The notes beneath the pieces are model-generated. The model had not been told where the DNA came from. It did no database searches and worked only from the letters and a program-made list of their open reading frames with translations. A DNA stretch of 64,000 bases from Paracoccaceae bacterium. GTDB lineage: Bacteria; Pseudomonadota; Alphaproteobacteria; Rhodobacterales; Rhodobacteraceae. A program made the translations under genes and the position numbers. The stretch lies in assembly GCA_024236495.1 (NCBI GenBank), contig JACKKJ010000002.1, positions 366,501-430,500 of the forward strand, in the 5' to 3' direction. Positions 52,254 through 59,124 of the stretch are shown one piece after another (position 1 is the first letter of the stretch; each line of letters opens with the position of its first letter).

Positions 52254-53150
52254 TCAACGTTCCCAGAAATAGACGGTGGCGGGTTCAGGTTCCCAGACAC
52301 GAGCATTCTCGATGCCCGGCAGGTCGACAAGTGCGCGATATTCGGAACCAAAGGCGACATATTGATCGGTCTCGGCCATCACGGCGGGCTTGCAGGCGAT
52401 CGGATCGCGCACGACGCCAAAGCCGTTCTTGGTCCCGACGACGAAGGTGAAGAAACCGTCAAGGTCCGTCAGCGTGGCTTCCATCGCGGCGCCCAGACCA
52501 GCACCATCTTCCATCTTGTGGGTCAGGAACGCAGCCGCGACTTCGGTGTCGTTCTCGGTTTCGAAGGTCATGCCCGCCTTCTTGAGCGTCCGGCGGACAG
52601 AATTGTGGTTGGACAGCGACCCGTTGTGCACAAGGCACTGGTCCGATCCGGTGGAGAACGGGTGCGCACCCATTGTCGTCACGGCCGATTCAGTCGCCAT
52701 GCGGGTATGGCCGATCCCGTGCGTGCCCTTCATCCGGGAGACATCGAACCGGGCGGCAACGTCCTTGGGCAGCCCGACCTCCTTGAAGATCTCGATGCTG
52801 TCGCCGACGCTCATGATCTTCACCCCCGGACGCAGGTGCGCCAGCGCCGACCGCGCCGCCTCGATCTGATCGAGCGGCACCTCAAGCACGGCATGGGTGC
52901 TTTTTTCCAGCAGCAGAACAGGCTTGCCGATTGCGTTCCTCAGATCCTCGTCAAGGTTCTTGAAGTCCTTTTCGGGATGGGCCGACTGGACGGTTATCTT
53001 GCCGATGCCGTCACGGGCGCCAGAGTAGATTGCGATGCCCGCACTGTCAGGACCACGATCGGTCATCGTGACAAGCATATCTGCCAGCATGGCGCCAAGC
53101 TTGGGTTCCAGTGAGGGGTCCTTGAGAAAGAGGCCAACGATGCCGCACAT
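52254..53150 (-). CDS. glxB: Class II glutamine amidotransferase subunit (GlxB/MgsA type)
   Basis: A 298-residue N-terminal-nucleophile amidohydrolase. The protein begins MCGIVGLF, so Cys2 is exposed after Met removal as the catalytic nucleophile; further motifs are SGARDGIGK, GHTRMATES and HNGSLSNHNSVRR. In a glutamate-synthase-like complex it would hydrolyse the amide, here possibly of gamma-glutamylmethylamide, and pass the amine to the FMN subunit. First gene of the mgs-type unit, with a GGGAGCG ribosome binding site. Divergent from the small-membrane-protein operon. Confidence 0.9.
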   Translation of the reverse strand: MCGIVGLFLKDPSLEPKLGAMLADMLVTMTDRGPDSAGIAIYSGARDGIGKITVQSAHPEKDFKNLDEDLRNAIGKPVLLLEKSTHAVLEVPLDQIEAARSALAHLRPGVKIMSVGDSIEIFKEVGLPKDVAARFDVSRMKGTHGIGHTRMATESAVTTMGAHPFSTGSDQCLVHNGSLSNHNSVRRTLKKAGMTFETENDTEVAAAFLTHKMEDGAGLGAAMEATLTDLDGFFTFVVGTKNGFGVVRDPIACKPAVMAETDQYVAFGSEYRALVDLPGIENARVWEPEPATVYFWER

Positions 53151-53243
53151 GATGCGCTCCCAGATGGTTTCGAATTGACGCTAGCACCTCTCAGATCGAC
53201 GTTCAACTATCAAGAAACTTTTTTAACCTGTGAGGGCGATTTC

Positions 53244-53265
53244 GATCAAAAGCCCGTCATTGATC
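53244..53265. promoter_or_regulatory. Inverted-repeat operator candidate between the mgs-type and transport operons
   Basis: GATCAA (53244-53249) and TTGATC (53260-53265) form an inverted repeat with a 10-base spacer, midway in the 288-base gap between two divergent units. The half-sites match the core of the palindrome upstream of the aldehyde dehydrogenase. The rest of this gap shows no other gene apart from the 15-codon ORF listed separately. Confidence 0.45.
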
Positions 53266-53321
53266 ACCGTCGATCTGCGAGCGACAGGTCATCGCCTTCT
53301 TGCCTCCCGCTCAGGGAAAGC

Positions 53322-53348
53322 TTGACAGAACGTCGCAGTCGATATTCC
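53322..53348 (+). promoter_or_regulatory. Possible sigma-70 promoter of the transport operon
   Basis: TTGACA (53322-53327) matches a -35 consensus, followed after 15 bases by TATTCC or after 17 bases by TTCCCT as a weak -10. It would place a transcript start about 20-30 bases before the leader ORF. Confidence 0.35.
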
Positions 53349-53378
53349 CTGTAGCAAAAAAAGTTCACGAGGAGGGAA

Positions 53379-53426
53379 ATGTCCGGTCACCTCAGAACGA
53401 GGCTGGCCGGCGACAAAATCAACTAG
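53379..53426 (+). CDS. Possible 15-residue leader peptide or small protein
   Basis: An ATG at 53379 with an excellent GAGGAGGG ribosome binding site opens a 15-codon frame (MSGHLRTRLAGDKIN) that ends in TAG at 53424-53426. The stop codon touches the GGGAGGAG ribosome binding site of the next gene, so translation of the short frame could affect initiation there. The peptide is basic and not hydrophobic. It may be a regulatory leader or a chance frame. Confidence 0.4.
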   Translation: MSGHLRTRLAGDKIN

Positions 53427-53438
53427 GGAGGAGTCACA

Positions 53439-53726
53439 GTGTCAGATTTGTCTGGACGCATCGAGGCGATGCACAGGCGCGACGTGGTAATCGCTTGGGC
53501 TTTCGTGGTCGGTCTTTGGTTTTCGGTGATCTTCGTGGCGCTTGCCACCTGGTCACTCGCACCATCTGGAATGGCTCGAATGATTCTGCTCGCGGGCGGG
53601 GCCATCGTGCTGGTCTTCAATACCGCGGCGATCATGGCGATGCTGCGCCACTACCGCGAGGATCGCGACTTCATGTACGGGCTGGACATCAAGTTCCTTG
53701 ATGAAGCCCGCAAGGCAAGGGGGTAG
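53439..53726 (+). CDS. Small two-helix membrane protein of the transport operon
   Basis: A 95-residue protein with two hydrophobic segments (about residues 17-38 and 45-68) separated by a short loop, and a charged C-terminal tail (YREDRDFMYGLDIKFLDEAR). I do not recognise the family. The start is GTG with a strong GGGAGGAG site. It is first in a tight run of three small membrane proteins (gaps of 4, 9 and 11 bases) that ends in an APC permease, so it is likely an accessory subunit of that transporter. Confidence 0.75.
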   Translation: MSDLSGRIEAMHRRDVVIAWAFVVGLWFSVIFVALATWSLAPSGMARMILLAGGAIVLVFNTAAIMAMLRHYREDRDFMYGLDIKFLDEARKARG

Positions 53727-53730
53727 GCCG

Positions 53731-54111
53731 ATGGCAAAGTATCGAGCCCCGATTCAAAGCAAGGCAAGCCAGATCTTCGACGTCATCTTTCTTGTCATCC
53801 TGACGCTTGGCGCCTTGTTCGTCCCGCTGAAGATGGGCCTTTCCGGCGCCGCCAAGACCGTGGCCGAGCCGATGGAGGGCGCAACCTGGGAAGCACTGGG
53901 GCAGACGCCGGCACAGGCCGCACAGTACGAGGCACTGGGTTACACCCCCGAAAGCGCGCACGACCTGATCCTGGCGCGTTTCGACTATTCCTTCACCGCC
54001 GGCGCGCTGATCGCGATGATCGTGATCATCGTCGCCTACTATGTGCTGATGCTGAAATTCTCCGAAAGCGAATACCGCGAAGTCATCGCGGAGAAGTTCG
54101 ACGGAAAATAG
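53731..54111 (+). CDS. Small membrane protein with periplasmic loop in the transport operon
   Basis: A 126-residue protein with hydrophobic segments at about 17-38 (FDVIFLVILTLGALFVPL) and 88-108 (AGALIAMIVIIVAYYVLML), separated by a roughly 50-residue polar loop with an internal AQAAQYEALGYTPES segment. The loop would be on one face of the membrane, probably periplasmic. Family not recognised. Follows the 95-residue gene by 4 bases and precedes the 55-residue gene by 9 bases. Confidence 0.75.
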   Translation: MAKYRAPIQSKASQIFDVIFLVILTLGALFVPLKMGLSGAAKTVAEPMEGATWEALGQTPAQAAQYEALGYTPESAHDLILARFDYSFTAGALIAMIVIIVAYYVLMLKFSESEYREVIAEKFDGK

Positions 54112-54120
54112 GGGGCAGAG

Positions 54121-54288
54121 ATGGAAACCTGGCAACTGCTTGAATACGCGGCCTGGGGCGTCTCCGCGCTTCTTGGCCTTTTCATGGTCATCGACTGGCT
54201 CAAGACCGACACGACCTATTCGGAAGACGTCCTGACCTCGTCCCGCGAGGGCGAGCTTGAGGCGATGACCGAAGAGCACAAGATCTGA
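54121..54288 (+). CDS. Very small single-helix membrane protein of the transport operon
   Basis: A 55-residue frame starting METWQLLEYAAWG, with one hydrophobic segment (about 8-24) and an acidic, polar C-terminal half (TSSREGELEAMTEEHKI). A GGGGGCAGAG site lies just before the ATG. Its spacing (9 bases from the previous gene, 11 to the permease) and codon use like its neighbours argue that it is real. Function is unknown; it may be a permease-stabilising subunit. Confidence 0.7.
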   Translation: METWQLLEYAAWGVSALLGLFMVIDWLKTDTTYSEDVLTSSREGELEAMTEEHKI

Positions 54289-54299
54289 GGGGCGCGATC

Positions 54300-55736
54300 A
54301 TGGCAAACACGGATATCACCTCAAAGGAAATGGACGGGATGGGTCCGCACGGCACGGTCGTCGGCCTGTTGCGCGTCCTGGGTCCGGCCCATGTCTGGGC
54401 ACTTGGCGTCGGCATCGTTCTGGTCGGCGAATACATGGGTTGGAACTTCGCGGTCGGCAAGGGCGGCGCATATGCGGCGCTGATCGCCTGCTGGTTCGCA
54501 GGGATTCTGTATACCTGCGTCGCGATGATCGACTCCGAGGTCACATCGACCGTCGCAGCGGCGGGCGGCCAGTATACCCAGGCCAAGCACATCGTCGGGC
54601 CGCTCATGGCCTTCAACGTCGGGCTATACCTGACCTTCGCCTATACCATGCTGGAGGCGGCCAACGCGATCACGGCGGGCTACCTGATCTCGGTTGTCGC
54701 GTCGATGACCGGATATGCGGGAGAGCTTGACCAACGGCCGTTCATCATCATGGTCATCATGTTCCTGGCCTGGCTGAACTACCGGGGCGTTCTGGCAACG
54801 CTGACCTTCAACCTTGTCATCACGGCGATCGCCTTTGTCGCGATCATCGTGCTGTTCCTGTCGACCTCCGGCATCCTGGGTGGCGGCATCATGCAGCACG
54901 CGGCGCTGATGGAGGGCCATGAACTTCCCTATGGCTGGATCGGGGTTCTGGCGGCGATGCACTTCGGCCTTTGGTACTACCTCGGGATCGAGGGAACGAC
55001 CCAGGCCGCCGAAGAGGTTCGTTCGCCCGCGCGCGCGCTCCCGTTCGGGACACTGGCCGGGATCATGACCCTGCTGATCGCGGCGACGCTGACCTGGTAT
55101 GTCTGCTCGGGGATCCTGCCGTGGGAATACCTTGGCGACGGCGTCGACGGCGCGGTGGCGCCGCTTTTCTCGGCGGCGCAGCTTTCGGGGTCGAACGCAC
55201 TTGTCTGGCTCTTGGGCATCGGCACGCTGTTCGCCACACTCGCCTCGGCCAACGGCTGCATCAACGACGCCAGCCGCGCCTGGTTCGCGATGGGGCGTGA
55301 CAAGTACCTGCCGGGCTGGTTCGGCGCCGTGCATCCGAAGTACCGCACGCCCTACCGGTCGATCATCTTCCTGGTTCCCATCGCGCTTATCTTCGCGCTT
55401 GGTGCGCCGCTCGATCAGGTGATCACCTTCTCGATCCTGTCAGGGCTTCTGGAATACACGTTCATGCCGCTGAACGTGATCCTGTTCCGCAAGAAGTGGC
55501 CGCTGAACTCGATCAAGCGGGGCTACGAACACCCGTTCCACCCGCTGCCGGCGATCGTGCTTCTGTGCCTCTGCGGGATCACCTTCTTTGCGGTGTTCCT
55601 GGGCTATGGCACACAGCTGATCGCGATGATCGGCTTCTACATCGTGGTCTCGCTCTGGTTCCACTTCTGGCGCTATCGCTTCGTGAACCGTGGAACCCAG
55701 TTCACGATGCCCTGGCCGAAGCCGCAAGGCTACTGA
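54300..55736 (+). CDS. APC superfamily amino acid/amine permease
   Basis: A 478-residue membrane protein with about twelve hydrophobic helices. The first helix region (LGPAHVWALGVGIVLVGEYMGWN) has the APC-type unwound-helix pattern, and helix 6-7 has LWYYLGIEGTTQAAEEVRSP. It resembles ethanolamine-type permeases in the amino acid permease group. Position between the mgs-type genes and the sox-type genes suggests it imports methylamine, a methylated amino acid or a related amine. It is the last gene of the four-gene transport unit and is followed by a terminator. Confidence 0.88.
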   Translation: MANTDITSKEMDGMGPHGTVVGLLRVLGPAHVWALGVGIVLVGEYMGWNFAVGKGGAYAALIACWFAGILYTCVAMIDSEVTSTVAAAGGQYTQAKHIVGPLMAFNVGLYLTFAYTMLEAANAITAGYLISVVASMTGYAGELDQRPFIIMVIMFLAWLNYRGVLATLTFNLVITAIAFVAIIVLFLSTSGILGGGIMQHAALMEGHELPYGWIGVLAAMHFGLWYYLGIEGTTQAAEEVRSPARALPFGTLAGIMTLLIAATLTWYVCSGILPWEYLGDGVDGAVAPLFSAAQLSGSNALVWLLGIGTLFATLASANGCINDASRAWFAMGRDKYLPGWFGAVHPKYRTPYRSIIFLVPIALIFALGAPLDQVITFSILSGLLEYTFMPLNVILFRKKWPLNSIKRGYEHPFHPLPAIVLLCLCGITFFAVFLGYGTQLIAMIGFYIVVSLWFHFWRYRFVNRGTQFTMPWPKPQGY

Positions 55737-55753
55737 GCCTGACCAAACCGGTT

Positions 55754-55787
55754 ATGGCCCGCCCTTCGCGGCGGGCCATTTCCTTCC
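55754..55787 (+). terminator. Terminator of the transport operon
   Basis: A 10-bp perfect stem (ATGGCCCGCC/GGCGGGCCAT) with a six-base loop and a TTCCTTCC tail begins 18 bases after the permease stop codon. Confidence 0.75.
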
Positions 55788-55800
55788 GTAAGGTGCCTGG

Positions 55801-56499
55801 ATGGACCGACTCATTCTTCTGGCTCTCGCTGCAGGACTTGGCCTGACGTTTGTCATGCTCGCGTTTCGCACGATCCGTGCGGACCGGGAACGCAAAGCAT
55901 ACCGTGCCAGCTACTTCGACGCCTGCAAGTCGCTTCTGACTGAACGGCGCAGGGGGGAAGGGACCGCAGGTTTCGCGCGGCTGTCCGGGCGCTATCGCGG
56001 GCGGCTTGTCGATCTGCAGGCGATGCCCGACACACTGACCTTTCGCAAGCTTCCCGCGCTTTGGGTCATGGTGACGCTGCCCGAGCCGCTTCCGGTTCGC
56101 GCGACACTGGATCTGATGATGCGGCCAACGGGGCTGGAGCCCTTTTCCAATTTCAACCTCCTGCCAGACCAGATCGCGCTGCCTGCCGGCTTCCCCGAGG
56201 CCGCGACGATCCGTAGCGACGATGCGGCGGCGATTCCGCCGGAGGCGCTTCTGCGTCCGCATCTGGGGCTGTTCGACGATCCGCGCATGAAGGAACTGAT
56301 CGTATCTCCCAAGGGGCTTCGGGCAGTGTTTCTGGCGGAAGAGGCCGACCGCACGCGCTATCTTGTGTTCCGGGATGCAGAGATGGGTGCCAGACAGCTT
56401 GATCCTGCGAGGCTCGAGTCCGTTCTGGACGCGCTTGCGTCGCTTCGCGAAGATGTTGTCAAGACACGGGCATCCCACAGTGAAAGCCGCACCGCATGA
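55801..56499 (+). CDS. Unrecognised membrane-anchored protein
   Basis: A 232-residue protein with one N-terminal hydrophobic segment (about 4-22) followed by a soluble domain with no motif I recognise. The soluble part has features such as LPALWVMVTLPEPLPVRATLDL and a conserved-looking DDPRMKELIVSPKGLRAVF. It would be anchored to the inner membrane with the domain on one face. The next gene overlaps its stop codon in ATGA. It lies within the methylated-amine locus, after the permease terminator. Confidence 0.7.
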   Translation: MDRLILLALAAGLGLTFVMLAFRTIRADRERKAYRASYFDACKSLLTERRRGEGTAGFARLSGRYRGRLVDLQAMPDTLTFRKLPALWVMVTLPEPLPVRATLDLMMRPTGLEPFSNFNLLPDQIALPAGFPEAATIRSDDAAAIPPEALLRPHLGLFDDPRMKELIVSPKGLRAVFLAEEADRTRYLVFRDAEMGARQLDPARLESVLDALASLREDVVKTRASHSESRTA

Positions 56500-56789
56500 A
56501 CCAGACACCCAAGGCCCCCGCCAACCCCTACGCCGTGCTTGCCGCGACGATTGTGCTTCCGGGCACGGGTCATGTCCTGAACCGGCAACCCTTCCGTGGG
56601 CTGATCTTCCTGTTCTTCATGCTGCTACTGGGCGGCTTCACGCTGAAGACCGCCGCCCCTGACGTGTCGCTTGTCGGCAAGTTCGCGGGCGGGATCTTTG
56701 TCTATGCGCTTTCGATCCTTGATGCCTACAAGACCGCGCGGGTGCGCGCTGAAGTCTGGCGGCATCGCCACGGGCAGGCTCAGGCCTGA
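56496..56789 (+). CDS. Unrecognised small membrane protein
   Basis: A 97-residue protein with three hydrophobic stretches (about 12-30, 33-50 and 60-78) and a basic C-terminus (VWRHRHGQAQA). Not assigned to a family. Its ATG overlaps the TGA of the preceding gene (ATGA), so the two are co-translated and probably interact. Its end overlaps by ten bases the end of the convergent XRE-cupin gene. Confidence 0.7.
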   Translation: MNQTPKAPANPYAVLAATIVLPGTGHVLNRQPFRGLIFLFFMLLLGGFTLKTAAPDVSLVGKFAGGIFVYALSILDAYKTARVRAEVWRHRHGQAQA

Positions 56790-57454
56790 GGATAGGAAAT
56801 GACCGACAGATACCGTGCGGGCAGTTTCACCAGGACTTCGGGGCCATGCGGGGCATCGGCGTCGAAGAACAGGCTGTCGCCGGGTTCCATGTGGAAAAGC
56901 TGATCGCCGTGGCGGTACGTGACCTCTCCCTCCAGCATGTAAAGAAGCTCGATCCCGTCATGCTGGAACGCCGGGAAGACATCGGACTGTTCCGTCAGTG
57001 TGATGATGTAGGGTTCCACCACCACCCCCGAGGAGTTGGAGCCGATATGCCCCAGAAGGTTGTACTGGTGCCCCGCCCGGGTGCCTCGGCGCTCGATCTC
57101 CACATGGTCGCCCGCCTTCACATGCTGCACCTCGCGCCGTTCTTCGTAGCCGCGAAAGAACGAGGTGATCGGCGTCGAGAACGCGTGGCTGAGGATCTGC
57201 AGCGTCGTCAGCGACGGAGAGGTCATGCCATTCTCGATCTTCGACAGCATTCCGATCGACAGGCCCGTAACCTGCGCAAGCTGTGCAACCGTCATGCCCT
57301 GCTGATGACGAAAGGCTCGGACCTCGCGGCCGATGGCGTTCTCAAGGTTGCGCTCGGTCAGTTCTCGCACGCGATGCGGATCCTGATCGAAGGCAGGCTT
57401 CGCCGGGCTGATCGCCGGCGGTGCACTTTCGGGTCGATTCGAAGACATGGGCAT
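56780..57454 (-). CDS. XRE-cupin transcriptional regulator
   Basis: A 224-residue regulator with an N-terminal helix-turn-helix (VAQLAQVTGLSIGMLSKIENGM at about residues 58-79) and a C-terminal cupin (LLYMLEGEVTYRHGDQLFHM with the G-D and H-E pairs, then PGDSLFFDADAPHGP). XRE-cupin regulators of the PuuR type respond to small amines or sugars and often control their catabolism. The ATG at 57454 is chosen over a GTG at 57484, which lies inside a palindrome and has no ribosome binding site. Divergent from the GlxA/AraC regulator gene; an obvious candidate regulator for this locus. Confidence 0.85.
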   Translation of the reverse strand: MPMSSNRPESAPPAISPAKPAFDQDPHRVRELTERNLENAIGREVRAFRHQQGMTVAQLAQVTGLSIGMLSKIENGMTSPSLTTLQILSHAFSTPITSFFRGYEERREVQHVKAGDHVEIERRGTRAGHQYNLLGHIGSNSSGVVVEPYIITLTEQSDVFPAFQHDGIELLYMLEGEVTYRHGDQLFHMEPGDSLFFDADAPHGPEVLVKLPARYLSVISYPQA

Positions 57455-57475
57455 ACTATGGCTGAAAGAAGGGAT

Positions 57476-57497
57476 GTTTTTCACTACCGTGAAAGAA
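57476..57497. promoter_or_regulatory. Palindrome between the XRE-cupin and AraC regulator genes
   Basis: TTTTTTCAC TACC GTGAAAGAA forms an inverted repeat with 9-base arms (one mismatch) and a 4-base centre. It is positioned to control both divergent genes. The likely binder is the XRE-cupin protein, acting on its own promoter. Confidence 0.5.
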
Positions 57498-57525
57498 CGC
57501 GCTGCTCAAGAGGAGGTGTTCGGTC

Positions 57526-58554
57526 ATGATCGCAACCCGAAGTGACACTACGGAAACATTGGGCTTCCTGCTTTTTCCGGGCTTCCCGATGGCCTGCCTG
57601 ACCTCGGCGATCGAACCACTTCGGGCTGCCAATGAAATCACTGGCCGGAAAGAGTTCGCCTGGAAGCTCGTGGGGGAAAGCGCCGCGCCGGTCCGCTCAA
57701 GTGCTGAGGTGCGTTTCGAACCGGACATGTCTCTGGACGAGGCGCGCGGGCTTGACTACCTGTTCTTCCTTTCCGGCCCTTCCGCCATGTTCGAGGACAC
57801 ACGCCATGCCCAGGCGCAGGTCCGATGGCTCGACCGTTCGGGCGTGACCATCGGCGCCTTTTCGGGCGGCATCTTCCCGCTTGCGCGGACCGGCCTGATG
57901 GAGGGGCGGCGTTGTTCCGTCCACTGGTGCTACGAGGCCGCCTTTGCCGCCGAGTTTCCACTGATCGAAGCGACCCAGGCTGCGATCCTGCGCGATCGCC
58001 GGCGAATCACCGTTTCCGGGGCGGGGGCCGTCTTCGACCTCATGCTGCGCCTGATCGAGGAACGGCTGGGCCGTCCCGTCATGACCGAGGTCGCATGCTG
58101 GTTCCAGCATCCGTTCGTGCGGGACGAAAACGCGGTGCAGACCATGCCCGTCGCCGGTGCGGGGGGCACCGAAACGCTGTTGCCCGCGCCCGTCCGTGCA
58201 GCGATCGCGCTATTCGCCGACCACATCGAAGACCCGATCCAGATCGCCGACGTGGCCGGGGCGGTCGCCCTGTCCGAACGCCAGCTTGAACGGGTGTTCA
58301 AGGCAGCAACCGGGCAGACCCCGATGCGCTACTACCGGCTGATGCGGTTGCGCCGCGCACGCCAAAGGGTCATCTTTTCAAACGCCTCATTGACCGAGAT
58401 CGCGCAGTCGGTGGGCTATTCCAGTTCGACCGAGCTTGCACGCTACTATGCCGCCGCCTTCGGCATCGGCCCACGCGAAGAACGGCGCAGCCTTGCGGGG
58501 CTGCGCGGCCTTTCAGGGGCGATGCCCCCGATCGGGGACATAAGGCGGGCCTGA
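57526..58554 (+). CDS. GlxA/GbdR-like AraC-family regulator
   Basis: A 342-residue regulator. The N-terminal part is a class I amidotransferase-like (DJ-1/PfpI) sensor domain (LGFLLFPGFPMACLTSAIEPLRAAN; GAFSGGIFPLA with Ser in place of the nucleophile cysteine). The C-terminal part is an AraC DNA-binding domain with two helix-turn-helices (VALSERQLERVFKAATG; LTEIAQSVGYSSSTELARYY). Relatives such as GbdR and SouR activate glycine betaine, dimethylglycine and sarcosine genes. The four sox-type subunit genes are adjacent and convergent, so it is the likely activator of that operon. A GAGGAGG ribosome binding site precedes the ATG. Confidence 0.88.
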   Translation: MIATRSDTTETLGFLLFPGFPMACLTSAIEPLRAANEITGRKEFAWKLVGESAAPVRSSAEVRFEPDMSLDEARGLDYLFFLSGPSAMFEDTRHAQAQVRWLDRSGVTIGAFSGGIFPLARTGLMEGRRCSVHWCYEAAFAAEFPLIEATQAAILRDRRRITVSGAGAVFDLMLRLIEERLGRPVMTEVACWFQHPFVRDENAVQTMPVAGAGGTETLLPAPVRAAIALFADHIEDPIQIADVAGAVALSERQLERVFKAATGQTPMRYYRLMRLRRARQRVIFSNASLTEIAQSVGYSSSTELARYYAAAFGIGPREERRSLAGLRGLSGAMPPIGDIRRA

Positions 58555-58557
58555 CCT

Positions 58558-59124
58558 TCAGAACACGCTTTTCGCTGCGGCGATGATCGCGTGATGCAGC
58601 GACGCCGCCGACGACCGTGCGGACAGCACGTCAATGGCACCGTCTTCTCGCACCAGAAGAAACGCGCCCAGATGCTCGATCGTCGTGCGGATGGCCTGCC
58701 CCCCGGATGCCCGGTCAAGATCGGCGCCGCACAGGCGTTCGAAAAGCCGGGGCAGGTCGCGTCCCGTCACCCGGAACCGTGCCCAGGCGTCGGTCTGCTC
58801 GGTCAGCGAGGCCGCATCGCCGAAGATGGGCTTCAGCGCCGCCACGATGTCCTCGTGTGTAGAACAGGGCGCCGTGATCATCCACATTTCCGGCCCCATC
58901 CAGAACGCCGACCAGGGATCACCCGCCGCCGCATGTCCGGGTGGCGGCAGGGCGATGCCCGCCTTCCTGGCGGCGGTTGCGACATCGCCGCCGCGACCTG
59001 CACGCACCGCCAGCGACGCCAGCGCGATATCGACGACCTCCGCGATCGTCACGGGCCCTAGCGTCACGGTTTCGGGGCTTTCGTGACCCAGCGGCGTCAG
59101 GGGTTTCAGGCTGTGTTCAGGCAC
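58558..59124 (-). CDS. soxG: Sarcosine oxidase gamma subunit-like (SoxG/MgdD type)
   Basis: A 188-residue protein of the SoxG family, with GPEMWMITAPCSTHEDIVAAL and the conserved LTEQTDAWARFRVTG segment. The gamma subunit is structural. Its gene is last in the order B-D-A-G and overlaps the alpha subunit gene by eight bases. The same family serves as subunit D of N-methylglutamate dehydrogenase. Confidence 0.9.
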   Translation of the reverse strand: MPEHSLKPLTPLGHESPETVTLGPVTIAEVVDIALASLAVRAGRGGDVATAARKAGIALPPPGHAAAGDPWSAFWMGPEMWMITAPCSTHEDIVAALKPIFGDAASLTEQTDAWARFRVTGRDLPRLFERLCGADLDRASGGQAIRTTIEHLGAFLLVREDGAIDVLSARSSAASLHHAIIAAAKSVF

